Source of the DNA: Deferribacteres bacterium | GTDB taxonomy: Bacteria > Zhuqueibacterota > Zhuqueibacteria > Zhuqueibacterales > Geothermadaptataceae | Assembly (NCBI GenBank): GCA_020633655.1 | Contig: JACKDF010000005.1 | Coordinates: 1 to 64,000, forward strand | Length of the DNA stretch: 64,000 bases | Reading direction: 5' to 3' | Part shown: positions 1 through 8,668 of the stretch, in pieces | Numbering within the stretch: the stretch's first letter is position 1 | Layout: every line of letters begins with the position of its first letter | Program-made: the position numbers and the translations under genes | The notes under the pieces: model-generated | Told to the model about the DNA's origin: nothing | The model's input: the letters and a program-made list of their open reading frames with translations, nothing else | Databases searched by the model: none

Positions 1-1613
1 ACACCCATATTGAAATTTGCTTCGGTAAAATCAGGTCGTAAAACCAATGCACGGCGAAAGTGTTTTTCGGCACGATAAAAGTTGTTTTCTTCCTGTTGAT
101 ATAAAGAACCCAAATTTAAATGTGCTTCAGCAAAACTGTCATCGTATTTTAAGGCTCCCTTGTAAGCCTGGATTGCCTGATTTGTTGTTTTAGGGTTCTT
201 ACTGTACAATAGCCCGAGATTATAATACGCCAATGCAAACTGCGGATTTATCTTCAAAGCCGCATGGTATGCAGTGATAGCCTTTGGATTATTTTTCAGA
301 TCGCGGTACGTATTTGCCAGACTCAGTTGCAGCTCCAGATTATCCTGATTTATAGAGATGGCTTTTTCGTAGGTGGTTGCCGCATCTTTAAGAATGCCCA
401 ATTGCGTATAAAGATTACCGAGATTAAGCCAGGCCTCGTTTAATCTGGGATTTATTTCTATCGCTTTTTTGTAGGCAATGAGCGCTTTGGAGAGAATTCC
501 CATCTTATCGTACGCGCTCCCCATGTTTGCGTGGGCAATAGCCAATGTACTATCATAAAAAAGTGCTACTTCATATTCCCCGAGGGCAGCCTTGTAATCG
601 CCCTTTTTAAGATAAATATTCCCCAAATTGATGTAGGCTCCGGTTAAGTCGGGTCTGATTTCAAGGGCATTCAGATGGGCTTTTTGCGCTTCGTCGATCA
701 TGCCTTTGGCATCGTAAACGCTACCGAGATTCGTATAAGCCTCCGCAAGATAAGGGTAGAGTTGCAACGCTCTTTTGTGCTCAAGAATTGCTGCATCGGT
801 ATTGTTCATTTCATAAAGAACATTCCCGAGATTTGTGTGTGCCTCAGGGTGCCCCGGATGAATGGTTATAGCTGCCTGTAATATGTCGTGTGCTTCCTGT
901 AGCATTTTCGCACGGCGATAACAATTGCCAAGATTGTTTAAAAATACACCAATGACCTGGCGTTTTGTTAGATTTTGCATGTAAAATACATGATTACCAT
1001 TAATTTGGTGTTTTTCTCTGTAGTAATTATTGCTAACAAGTCGTCCGCCTGCGGTGGTTTCAATATTCACGATTTGTGTTTCGCCATCATCATAGCGCAC
1101 GAAAAAATGCCCCGGACTGGCAACACCAAATAGCGGCAGATTCAAACGGTCGGCAAATATTAAATAGGGGAGTGACAAGGACAGGCAGTAGCCTTTCCTT
1201 CTCTCAAAGACATCATTAATAAAGAGATTCTTCGGATCTCTTCCGGTTGTATCGCTTTCATCCGTTGTGAATCCCAGAACCGTGAAAATGAAATGATTCA
1301 AAATATTGATGGTTTCTTCAGGATTTCTTGCATTCGCTAGGCGATTTTGCAATAAAATGGTTAAACTATCAATCTGGTGAAGGCTTTCCTGCACATCAAA
1401 ATCACGATTCAGTATTTCGCGTGAGCTTTTTTGTGAGATATAGAGAAGGGCGTAGGCAAGATCAAAATTGTCGTTTGGTGCATTGACGATATCGTCAATC
1501 GTTTGCCATTTTGCTTCATTCTTTGCAACAGGATGTCGTGCTGCCGAAAGAGATATCGCAGCGAAAATGAGGGTAAAAAGCACGATGCCAATGGTGTAGA
1601 TTCTCAAGTGCAT
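1..1613 (-). CDS. Transglutaminase-like (SirB1/Transglut_core2) + TPR-repeat protein, C-terminus cut by window edge
   Basis: The frame is open from an ATG at 1613 to the window edge (537 codons seen, no stop). It begins with a hydrophobic segment (residues about 5-25, signal peptide or anchor). Residues about 95-190 carry a SirB1-like core, with 'RRKGYCLSLSLPYL' followed by 'GVASPGHFFVRY', the usual Cys and His regions. From about residue 215 onward come at least eight TPR units with the repeated 'A..NLG..Y' signature and Ala/Pro at helix turns (for example 'AHANMGSAYDKMG'). Inference: an exported or membrane-tethered scaffold that binds partners through TPRs; the transglutaminase-like fold may be a cysteine protease or purely structural. 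Many SirB1-type domains lack proven activity. The end lies outside the window, so further domains are possible. Confidence 0.8.
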   Translation of the reverse strand, partial: MHLRIYTIGIVLFTLIFAAISLSAARHPVAKNEAKWQTIDDIVNAPNDNFDLAYALLYISQKSSREILNRDFDVQESLHQIDSLTILLQNRLANARNPEETINILNHFIFTVLGFTTDESDTTGRDPKNLFINDVFERRKGYCLSLSLPYLIFADRLNLPLFGVASPGHFFVRYDDGETQIVNIETTAGGRLVSNNYYREKHQINGNHVFYMQNLTKRQVIGVFLNNLGNCYRRAKMLQEAHDILQAAITIHPGHPEAHTNLGNVLYEMNNTDAAILEHKRALQLYPYLAEAYTNLGSVYDAKGMIDEAQKAHLNALEIRPDLTGAYINLGNIYLKKGDYKAALGEYEVALFYDSTLAIAHANMGSAYDKMGILSKALIAYKKAIEINPRLNEAWLNLGNLYTQLGILKDAATTYEKAISINQDNLELQLSLANTYRDLKNNPKAITAYHAALKINPQFALAYYNLGLLYSKNPKTTNQAIQAYKGALKYDDSFAEAHLNLGSLYQQEENNFYRAEKHFRRALVLRPDFTEANFNMG

Positions 1614-1928
1614 GCCGGAGTTAAATTTTAAAATTTTGATCTTTTTTTCGAAATTGGGCTATAAAATAATTACAAATACATGGAAGAAGCAACCATTTAA
1701 TTTATACGAACAATGAATCCTTTTTATTTTCGCCGAATTGCTGTATTTTCAAAATTTAACAATAGTATTTCAGTTTTGTTCGCATTGGACAGCAGATTGC
1801 AGCATTACGGACATTCTGATTAGACAAGAGACCCTCTTGCGAAAATTTGAATTTATTATCTCTAAATTTGAACAAACTCCCTGATTTATTTGTGGAAAAA
1901 TCTATCTAAAAGGTGCTGTCGAATTACG
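1614..1928. other. Intergenic, divergent promoters region
   Basis: AT-rich spacer between the divergent TPR gene and the two-component operon. The only motif recognised is a -24/-12-like element at 1785-1801, listed separately. Confidence 0.6.
1785..1801 (+). promoter_or_regulatory. Candidate sigma-54 (-24/-12) promoter of the two-component operon
   Basis: The sequence TTGGACAGCAGATTGCA has the invariant GG (1787-1788) and GC (1799-1800) exactly 10 bases apart, plus the TTGC half. The CAC following GG is not conserved. It lies about 130 bases upstream of the kinase start. The operon encodes its own sigma-54 activator, so autoregulation is plausible. Found by eye, not by a scored search. Confidence 0.4.
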
Positions 1929-3383
1929 ATGCCAATTCCTGGATTTAAAATGATTACTGCCCTTCGTAATAAAATCAAATTGCGAACGCAATTTGTTGTA
2001 TTTCTCCTAGTACAAAGTGGCATTATACTGGGGGCAGCAGGCCTGTATGTGGATTGGCAGGTACGCAAGGCTGTTGAGGATGAATTAGGGAAAAAACTCA
2101 TCGTCATTGCAAAGGTCGCCGCCGAGCAAATCCGGGATACACATGCCTTGCAGCTCGTGCCAGGTGATGAAAACTCACGCACCTTGCAACGACTTCAGCT
2201 TTACTTTGCACCCGTTCTCGAAACCGGAACTATCGCACGCATCATGTTGCTTGATCCCGCACGAAATTGCTATTTTGACAGCAAAAAGCTGATCGCCATT
2301 GGGGATGAATACTATCGTGCACGACTGGATGTGCAGGAGATTAATTCGGCATTTTCAGGAAATGCCGCAACATCACGATTTTTTTTCGATAGCAAAGACC
2401 AACCTTTTATGTCGGTGTATGTACCTGTAGAAATTGACAATGATCCGCACGCCGCAGTGCTCTGCATGGAAGGCAGCGCGGAAGGTCTGCAGGCGATTGA
2501 CACGATGCAGAAAATTTTGCTCACTATTGGTCTGCTTGCCATAGCCGTAGCTTTTTTATCTGCAGGGCTTATTGCGAGGCAAGTAACCCGGCCTTTGGAA
2601 AAATTAGAGAAAGCTGCCGAGGAGATCGGATATGGCAAATATGATTCACCCTTGGAGCAAGCAGGAAGTTCAGAAATCGTGATTTTGGCCCAAACCATTG
2701 AAAAAATGCGCCAGGCAATTGACGAACGGCAACAGCGTCAGCAGATGATGCTGGCCGGTGTCGCCCATGAAGTGAGAAATCCGTTGGGTGGAATTACACT
2801 TTTTGCCGGTGTATTGCAAAAAACTGCACCGCAGGATATGCAGCAACACGTAGCTCGTATCATGAAGGAAGTCAATCATTTGAATGAAATAATATCCGAT
2901 TTTCTCAGTTATGCCCGTCCGGTCAAGGCCAATCCAGGCATTGTTGCCGTTGAGACACTGTGCAAGGAAGTTTGTGCAGTGATCGATCATGGCCGCAAAG
3001 AAATCCATTGGGATATTGCCATTGAAAAAGGATTGAGCGTATTTATCGATCCGGATCATTTCCGTCAGATATTATCCAATATTTTGCAAAATGCCGTGAT
3101 CGCTGTGAAGGAGAGTACAGAGGCTGTGATTTCCATTGTTGCCAGGCGGGAAAGACTTTATACCGTGTTAACGATTACCGATAATGGTCCGGGAATTGCC
3201 ATTGAAGATCAGGATAAAGTATTTCAACCCTTTTTTACAACACGAAATGAAGGGACGGGACTCGGCCTTGCACTGGTACGGTTGCTGGCTGAAGAGAATA
3301 ATTGTCTGATTCGATTAAAACCGAGCAGCCAGGGGGCAAAATTTCAATTTCTCATTCCACATTCAAAAGCAGGCAATAAATGA
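1929..3383 (+). CDS. Membrane sensor histidine kinase (HAMP-HisKA-HATPase_c), NtrB-like partner
   Basis: Autophosphorylating kinase that pairs with the regulator overlapping its 3' end. With an ATG at 1929, residues about 20-42 and 195-218 are membrane helices enclosing a periplasmic sensor of about 150 residues. Next come a HAMP linker, a HisKA box with the phospho-acceptor His in 'AGVAHEVRNPLGG', and a HATPase domain with N box 'NILQNAVIAV', 'DNGPGIAIEDQDK' and 'GTGLGLALV'. The start is uncertain: an in-frame TTG at 1890 and an ATG at 1950 are alternatives. ATG 1929 has AAAAGG about 14 bases upstream, and ATG 1950 leaves the first helix intact. The sensor domain matches no family I can name, so the stimulus is unknown; its position before an outer-membrane/coiled-coil pair suggests an envelope cue (inference). 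Confidence 0.9.
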   Translation: MPIPGFKMITALRNKIKLRTQFVVFLLVQSGIILGAAGLYVDWQVRKAVEDELGKKLIVIAKVAAEQIRDTHALQLVPGDENSRTLQRLQLYFAPVLETGTIARIMLLDPARNCYFDSKKLIAIGDEYYRARLDVQEINSAFSGNAATSRFFFDSKDQPFMSVYVPVEIDNDPHAAVLCMEGSAEGLQAIDTMQKILLTIGLLAIAVAFLSAGLIARQVTRPLEKLEKAAEEIGYGKYDSPLEQAGSSEIVILAQTIEKMRQAIDERQQRQQMMLAGVAHEVRNPLGGITLFAGVLQKTAPQDMQQHVARIMKEVNHLNEIISDFLSYARPVKANPGIVAVETLCKEVCAVIDHGRKEIHWDIAIEKGLSVFIDPDHFRQILSNILQNAVIAVKESTEAVISIVARRERLYTVLTITDNGPGIAIEDQDKVFQPFFTTRNEGTGLGLALVRLLAEENNCLIRLKPSSQGAKFQFLIPHSKAGNK

Positions 3384-4780
3384 ATGCAAATTACCAAATA
3401 GCAGTCGTCGATGATAACGAAACAATGCGTGAAGGTCTGGTTCAGGTTTTAAAAATTTTAGGATACACCACACACCCTTTCCCGGATGCCGAAAATTGTC
3501 TTTCAGCTTTACAAATTAGCCAACCACATATCGTCATTGCAGATTACAAAATGCCGGGAAAAAATGGCCTTGATCTCACACGTGAGATCAAAGCAAAATA
3601 TCCTGCAGTGCAAACGGTCCTCATCACCGCCTTTGGTTCTATAGAATTAGCGGTAAAAGCGATGCAGGTTGGCGCTGCCGATTTTATCTCCAAACCGTTT
3701 TCTGCCGATGAAATTGGGGTTAAAATTGAGCGCATTTGCAAACTCATTGCAAATCAGGAAAAGTTATCCCGGCTTGTGGCGGAAAATCAGTATTTGCGTG
3801 AGGAAGAGAAGCGTGAGTTTAACAACGATGAAATCGTTGGCCAGTCATCGAAAATGAAACTCATATTTAAAACAGTCAAAAAGGTAGCCGCAACCGATGC
3901 TTCGGTAATTATTTATGGTGAAACGGGTACCGGAAAAGAATTGATTGCCAGAGCCTTGCACCAGAACAGCCCGCGTTCTGAGGAGGCTTTCATACGGGTG
4001 AACTGCGGAGCGCTCGCAGAAACGATTCTCGAATCAGAGTTGTTTGGGCATGAAAAAGGGGCATTCACCGGAGCATTAAAACGCAAAGCGGGTCGCTTTG
4101 AACTCGCTCACAAGGGCACGATTTTTCTCGATGAAGTCAGTGAAATATCACCAGCCATGCAGATTAAATTGTTGCGAGTCTTGCAGGAAAAGGAATTTGA
4201 AAGAGTTGGTGGTGAAGAAACCTTGCGGGTTGATGTGCGGGTGATTGCAGCAACCAATAAACCGCTGCAAGACCTCGTTGATAAAGGCATCTTTCGTGAA
4301 GATCTATACTACCGCTTGCATGTCGTCCCCATAACCTTGCCCGCCCTGCGCGACCGCGATGATGATATTCTCTTGATCACCCGACATTTTTTGGAGAAAT
4401 TTGCTCGTCGCTTTGGCCATGAGCAATTGAAATTGGATAAAGGTGTTGAACAAGCCTTGCGCAACTACAACTGGCCGGGTAATATTCGGGAGCTGGAAAA
4501 TGTGCTTGAGAGAGCAGCGGTTCTGTGTGAAGATTCGGTGGTTCGGTTGTCTGATTTGCCACCGTTGGTGAACAACAACAAATCTGTGTTTTCCTTTCTG
4601 GATGACAATCTTGATTTGAATAATACCCTGGACCAGGTAGAAAAAACACTCCTCGAGCGGGCGATGCACACGGCGCATGGAGTGAAGGCAGAGGCCGCCC
4701 GCCTTCTGGGAATAAAAACGACGACGCTTTTATATAAATTATCCAAATTTGGATTTGAAGACAAAAACGAAGATGAGTGA
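3380..4780 (+). CDS. NtrC-family sigma-54-dependent response regulator
   Basis: Activator of RNA polymerase-sigma-54. The N-terminal receiver (about 1-120) has the acidic pocket 'VVDDNETM', phospho-acceptor Asp55 in 'IADYKMPGKNG', and the conserved Thr and Lys in 'LITAFGS' and 'SKPF'. The AAA+ domain (about 145-390) has Walker A 'GETGTGKELIARALH', the sigma-54 contact loop 'GAFTGA' near residue 228, and Walker B 'GTIFLDEVSEI'. A Fis-type helix-turn-helix closes the protein ('EAARLLGIKTTTLLYKL'). Length (466) is normal. ATGA overlap with the kinase gene (3380-3383) implies translational coupling. Targets likely include genes behind -24/-12 elements; three candidates in this window are listed at 1785, 6968 and 46740. 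Confidence 0.95.
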   Translation: MNANYQIAVVDDNETMREGLVQVLKILGYTTHPFPDAENCLSALQISQPHIVIADYKMPGKNGLDLTREIKAKYPAVQTVLITAFGSIELAVKAMQVGAADFISKPFSADEIGVKIERICKLIANQEKLSRLVAENQYLREEEKREFNNDEIVGQSSKMKLIFKTVKKVAATDASVIIYGETGTGKELIARALHQNSPRSEEAFIRVNCGALAETILESELFGHEKGAFTGALKRKAGRFELAHKGTIFLDEVSEISPAMQIKLLRVLQEKEFERVGGEETLRVDVRVIAATNKPLQDLVDKGIFREDLYYRLHVVPITLPALRDRDDDILLITRHFLEKFARRFGHEQLKLDKGVEQALRNYNWPGNIRELENVLERAAVLCEDSVVRLSDLPPLVNNNKSVFSFLDDNLDLNNTLDQVEKTLLERAMHTAHGVKAEAARLLGIKTTTLLYKLSKFGFEDKNEDE

Positions 4781-4792
4781 ATAGATTTTTTC

Positions 4793-5800
4793 ATGGTGCG
4801 ATCCTGGCTAAAAATTTCCGTGCTGTTCCTGCTCTTTTCAGCGTTTTTGCAGACGACAAAACTCGTGCACTGGGAAGCGCAGCTAAATAAATTGGAATCG
4901 GAATATTTTGTTTCCATGCAGGAAACCCGTCGGCTTTCGACGTTGGTGGACAGCCTGGGAATTGCTATTTCCTCAGCAAAGTCAAGAAGTGGTTTTCTTA
5001 ACGATCGCAATCTCGCTCAGCTACTCGCTCGTTCGCATGAAGTGGCAAATAAACTTACACTTTCCCGGGATCTGAGTCATGAACGTCTCAATGCACTGAC
5101 AGCTGCGTCCTCAACATTGCTCGATACTTTACAAGTCTTTAGCACACAACTCTCCAGTGATCTGCTTGTGGCGGAAAAGCAGCGCGATCGTGCCGCACAG
5201 ACACGCCTTATTCAGGATATCCAGCAAACACGACTGCTTATGCAACACTGCCGCACGTATTCTTCCGATACCGCCATTTTTGATGGATTGCTGCGCGTCA
5301 CAACGGACTCCACGGATACGCCCGAATCCTTACGTCAGAAATCGGATTTCATTCTCGATCAGGCGGACCGGCTTCGTCGTCAGGCTGAAAAATTGCAAAC
5401 GAAGAGAGAATCATTGCGGGCGGAGTTGAGTATGCGTGGCCGAATTTCCGATTTTTTTGGAGATCTGGCATTAACCGATCCACAAAGAGAAGTGACAGCC
5501 TCAGATCAGGGGCGTTCCCAGGAAGAGATAAAATACAATAGTGATGTTGCTGGTATGGAAGCAGGCAGGAATCAAGCATCGGAGATTAGTCTGCTGCCGG
5601 AATTTTTTCGTGCCGGCTCTAATCTGCCAGAGGACAAAGCGTGGTTTTCCAATATTGAGAATCTCGAATCCGGTGAAATTGAGAAGTGGCTTGAGGTTCT
5701 TGATCACCAACGCTTGCAATGGCTCAATCAGGCAGACAGCCTCGATAATCAAGCTCGAATTCTGCAACAATCTATTCAAAATCGGGAAGATAAATTTTGA
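4793..5800 (+). CDS. Exported coiled-coil protein of unknown function
   Basis: Not recognised as a named family. The first about 20 residues form a signal peptide or anchor ('WLKISVLFLLFSAFLQ'). The rest is charged and helical with heptad-like Leu/Ala spacing (roughly residues 25-110, 115-215 and 280-335), typical of long coiled coils. No enzymatic motif is visible. It starts 12 bases after the response-regulator stop and overlaps the next gene by 3 bases, so it is almost certainly co-transcribed and coupled with the beta-barrel. Inference: a periplasmic rod or accessory of the downstream outer-membrane protein, possibly the output or the sensed component of the two-component system. Confidence 0.75.
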   Translation: MVRSWLKISVLFLLFSAFLQTTKLVHWEAQLNKLESEYFVSMQETRRLSTLVDSLGIAISSAKSRSGFLNDRNLAQLLARSHEVANKLTLSRDLSHERLNALTAASSTLLDTLQVFSTQLSSDLLVAEKQRDRAAQTRLIQDIQQTRLLMQHCRTYSSDTAIFDGLLRVTTDSTDTPESLRQKSDFILDQADRLRRQAEKLQTKRESLRAELSMRGRISDFFGDLALTDPQREVTASDQGRSQEEIKYNSDVAGMEAGRNQASEISLLPEFFRAGSNLPEDKAWFSNIENLESGEIEKWLEVLDHQRLQWLNQADSLDNQARILQQSIQNREDKF

Positions 5801-6855
5801 GATTTACGGGAAGAGAATTTATCGTTTTTTGTTGCATCACAATGACAACAATTTCTCACGCCTTTGCACAGGATAGTTGGCGAATAAATAACCGCTTGCA
5901 AGTAGGATCGTTTCACGACAATAATGTTTTCGAATCGGTTCGGAATACAGAATCTGCGTTTGTTTCGAGCGCCATTTTTCAAACACAAGGGAGGCGAAAT
6001 TTAGGTGAAGTCCGTGTTAACTACAGCTATTCCAACGGACTGCAGTTTTATTCGGAATTCCAACAAGAGCACAAAATTACGCAGATCGTCAGCGGAGATA
6101 TTGTCTGGTCGCCGGCAAAAAATATACAGTTCACAGCTAATGCCGGAGGGACAGCAAAGTTTTTCCTCAATGCGCCTTTCGACTTTATTCAAACTTACTC
6201 AGCTTTAAATGTCAGTTATTTTCTTCCCGGCGGTTTCAGTGTGAGCCTGCACATCAACGGCAACCAGCTGGAATACGCAGAGACCAATCAATTCGATTTT
6301 TTCAATCGGAATTATGGCGGTTCATTGCAAAAACGGTTGAGCAACAAATTATTAGTGGAAGGTGGTTTTAGTTATTCGGGTGCAGATTTTCAAAGGTCTG
6401 CGTATTATCAATCTGCAGAGGGACTTTTTGTTGAAAAACCCACCAGACAATCGGATCAATACAATAATGCTTTTTTTCGTGTCACTTTTGGAAGGCATTA
6501 TCTGCTGCGCTTAACCTCTGAATATATGGATAATTCATCCAATAGTATTGGGTACGCTTTTTCTGGCATGCGGTTATCTGTCGTTGGGGCTGCACGTTAT
6601 AAAACGAAGTGGCTGGCCAGAATGGCCGTCATTGCACAGGAAAAAAAATACAAAGAGGATATTACCCCCGTAAATTTACTTGAATTCGACCTTGAACGAA
6701 GTGAAACAAATTCCGCTGTGCTTGATATCAGCTATGATTTTATTGCGAATATCTCGATGCTCATTCGCTATTCCTATTATAAAAACGAGACGGGATTGCG
6801 AGGACAGTTTTATTCCAAGAACCTGATTTTCATTGGATCAGAATATCGATTTTAA
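5797..6855 (+). CDS. Predicted outer-membrane beta-barrel protein
   Basis: Starts at TTG 5797, inside the stop of the previous gene (TTGA). A GGGAAG ribosome site about 7 bases upstream supports this start. A signal peptide (about 1-25, ending 'SHAFAQ') precedes 'DSWRINNRLQVGSFHDNNVF'. The body alternates polar and hydrophobic residues in 10-12 residue strands rich in Tyr, Phe and Asn with short turns. It ends in an aromatic strand '...FIGSEYRF' with terminal Phe, the classic outer-membrane insertion signature. I count roughly 16-18 strands. The specific family (porin, TonB-independent channel or surface structural barrel) cannot be told. It is the last gene of the kinase-regulator operon. 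Confidence 0.8.
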   Translation: MRFTGREFIVFCCITMTTISHAFAQDSWRINNRLQVGSFHDNNVFESVRNTESAFVSSAIFQTQGRRNLGEVRVNYSYSNGLQFYSEFQQEHKITQIVSGDIVWSPAKNIQFTANAGGTAKFFLNAPFDFIQTYSALNVSYFLPGGFSVSLHINGNQLEYAETNQFDFFNRNYGGSLQKRLSNKLLVEGGFSYSGADFQRSAYYQSAEGLFVEKPTRQSDQYNNAFFRVTFGRHYLLRLTSEYMDNSSNSIGYAFSGMRLSVVGAARYKTKWLARMAVIAQEKKYKEDITPVNLLEFDLERSETNSAVLDISYDFIANISMLIRYSYYKNETGLRGQFYSKNLIFIGSEYRF

Positions 6856-6967
6856 CACGCGTAGCCGAATTCAAAATACTGAATAAAATCATGACTTTTT
6901 GAATAGAAACGGGCGGTGTTCGTCAGTGATTTCTGTGTTTTGTCCCATAAAAACGATTAACTGGTTT

Positions 6968-6985
6968 TCTGGCATTCTCGTTGCC
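6968..6985 (+). promoter_or_regulatory. Candidate sigma-54 promoter before the lipoprotein pair
   Basis: TTCTGGCATTCTCGTTGCC contains TGGCA and TTGC with GG (6971-6972) and GC (6983-6984) 10 bases apart, matching TGGCAC-N5-TTGC closely. It lies about 55 bases before the 7039 start, a normal leader length. Together with the upstream sigma-54 activator this is a reasonable regulatory link, but it was found by eye. Confidence 0.5.
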
Positions 6986-7038
6986 GGAGACCAAATAAAT
7001 TATTGCACTTATCTGATAATACTCTCTGATAAATAACT

Positions 7039-7980
7039 ATGATTTTTCGAATGCTCGACAATCTCGAATTGTATCATGGAAAAAGTTTTCATTTTATGCT
7101 CTGTCGGAGGGTTTTCATAGTTGTTCTCGCACTCTCAGCCTTTGTTCTTACCATTTCCTGTGAGCATGATGGCCTGTTCAGTCACACGGAACCCGAGCCG
7201 GTAACAACCATTCCAGACATCAATTCGGATGAAGTCATAGTGCATTTGAAAATAAGCGGCGGTTCAACGGGCATAGAACACGATTTGTTTATCTTAAAAA
7301 ACCGCACATTGGAGATCTATGACAATTATCCCGACAACGGCTCGTTGAATCGGATTTTGAGTCAGGAAGAAATGGACCAATTGCGACTATTGTTCAGTGA
7401 CAATAATTTTTTCTCTATCCAGAATGAATTGGACGAAAGCACTGATTCGCCTGCATTGCTTTATGAGATTACCTATAAACAGGACGACCTGGTTCACACC
7501 ATTGCCACCAATTCCTCAGAAGCCTCGAATCGTGCCCGCGCCATTCTGGATGCCTTGCTCGTCTATTTTAATGAATTGCGTGAAAGCCTTAATATTCTTC
7601 TTGAGACTGATAAAACAGAAATTACCACTTCGCGCTATTTGCGCATGGTGATGCAGGTTGAAAACAATTCAGACCGTGATCTGGAACTTGTGTACATGCA
7701 AGGCCAGGCTTTTGATTATGTTGTCTACCAGATCAGCGACAATCAATTTACCAGCCTGGAGCCAAAAGATGAAATCTGGCGGTGGTCATTGAATTACAAC
7801 GACGAACTTGTTGAAAAAAAACTCAGCATTCCAGCTCATCAAATGAGGGAATTTAAAGAAGTTGTTTGGAATATTCAAACGGATGAAAAAGAACAAATTC
7901 GCGGCATGGTCGCTATTGTCGGGGAGCTCGTTTCCACACCCGGGGGAAAATCACGGGCAATTCAGATTAAAATTAATTGA
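7039..7980 (+). CDS. Lipoprotein with C-terminal BsuPI-like (protease-inhibitor-like) Ig domain
   Basis: A hydrophobic segment ends in a lipobox ('VLTISC'). Translation may begin at ATG 7039 or more likely ATG 7096 ('MLCRRVFIVVLAL'), which would leave a standard lipoprotein signal. Residues about 65-185 form a domain with a threshold-like 'LSQEEMDQLRLLFSD' helix. Residues about 195-313 resemble the BsuPI/intracellular proteinase inhibitor fold: 'QVENNSDRDLELVYMQGQ', 'FDYVVYQISDNQ', 'EIWRWSLNYND', then a late Pro/Glu-rich strand. The family is known as an Ig-like domain and inhibitor activity is proven for few members. It overlaps the next gene's possible TTG start and has the same style, so the two probably form an operon. 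Confidence 0.7.
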   Translation: MIFRMLDNLELYHGKSFHFMLCRRVFIVVLALSAFVLTISCEHDGLFSHTEPEPVTTIPDINSDEVIVHLKISGGSTGIEHDLFILKNRTLEIYDNYPDNGSLNRILSQEEMDQLRLLFSDNNFFSIQNELDESTDSPALLYEITYKQDDLVHTIATNSSEASNRARAILDALLVYFNELRESLNILLETDKTEITTSRYLRMVMQVENNSDRDLELVYMQGQAFDYVVYQISDNQFTSLEPKDEIWRWSLNYNDELVEKKLSIPAHQMREFKEVVWNIQTDEKEQIRGMVAIVGELVSTPGGKSRAIQIKIN

Positions 7981-7994
7981 TGCGGAGGAAATTC

Positions 7995-8519
7995 ATGTTG
8001 TCCATTTCAAGAAATCGATTCTTCAAATTTCTGGTTCTTTTTTCGTTAATCCTTTTGTTCGTTCCGGCATGCATTACAGATTCAAAGGACGACGACGCGA
8101 TCAAAATTGAAACAGGGACTTCTTTTGGGATGTGCGTCGGATACTGCAAACGTACTTTGCAAATAGAAGGGAAAACGGCAACGATTTATGCAGAATCCTG
8201 GCGACCGGAGGACTATCCAAAACAAAAACATGAGTTCGCCCTGACCGATGCGGAATGGGACAGCCTGCAGGCATTATTAACTGTTACCGATATGTCCGGA
8301 CTGGAAGAGGTGATTGGGTGTCCTGACTGCGCAGATGGAGGAGCAGAATGGCTGGCAATTAAGCAGGATAAAAAGGTGCATCGCTCAACCTTCAACTATG
8401 GGGCAAACATTCCTGAAATAGCTGTAATGATGGAATTTTTACGACCAATTCGCCTCCGCGGGGAAGAATTGATTGCGAAAGGTCAATGGAAGGATACTGA
8501 GGAATCGGGAATTCGCTAA
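7995..8519 (+). CDS. Lipoprotein, DUF6438-like domain
   Basis: The start is ATG 7995, chosen because GGAGG (7984-7988) sits 6 bases upstream; longer TTG/ATG starts at 7977/7980 would place the ribosome site inside the gene. A signal helix ('FFKFLVLFSLILLF') ends in lipobox 'VPAC'. The domain begins 'SFGMCVGYCKRTLQIEG', reminiscent of DUF6438 proteins ('C..Y.l.i..dG'). It continues with 'LTDAEWDSLQALL' and a CxxC-like 'GCPDCADGGAEW', with four Cys in total in the mature part. It resembles the N-terminal half of the preceding lipoprotein, suggesting paralogous domains (inference). Function unknown. A terminator follows at 8542. Confidence 0.75.
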   Translation: MLSISRNRFFKFLVLFSLILLFVPACITDSKDDDAIKIETGTSFGMCVGYCKRTLQIEGKTATIYAESWRPEDYPKQKHEFALTDAEWDSLQALLTVTDMSGLEEVIGCPDCADGGAEWLAIKQDKKVHRSTFNYGANIPEIAVMMEFLRPIRLRGEELIAKGQWKDTEESGIR

Positions 8520-8541
8520 CCATTGCAAACGAATCTGATAT

Positions 8542-8576
8542 AAAAAAAGCCATGAATGCACTCATGGCTTTTTTTA
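8542..8576. terminator. Bidirectional rho-independent terminator
   Basis: Stem AGCCATGA/TCATGGCT (8548-8555 and 8562-8569) with a 6-base loop, A-run before and T-run after. It can serve both the lipoprotein operon (+) and the dehydrogenase gene (-) that converge here. Confidence 0.9.
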
Positions 8577-8668
8577 TTAAAATCAATATGCAGGAATGCT
8601 GAGATCGTGAAGATGATATTTTATGCGCAATCCCGCACCAACGATTTGTGAATAAAACAGGATAATTC

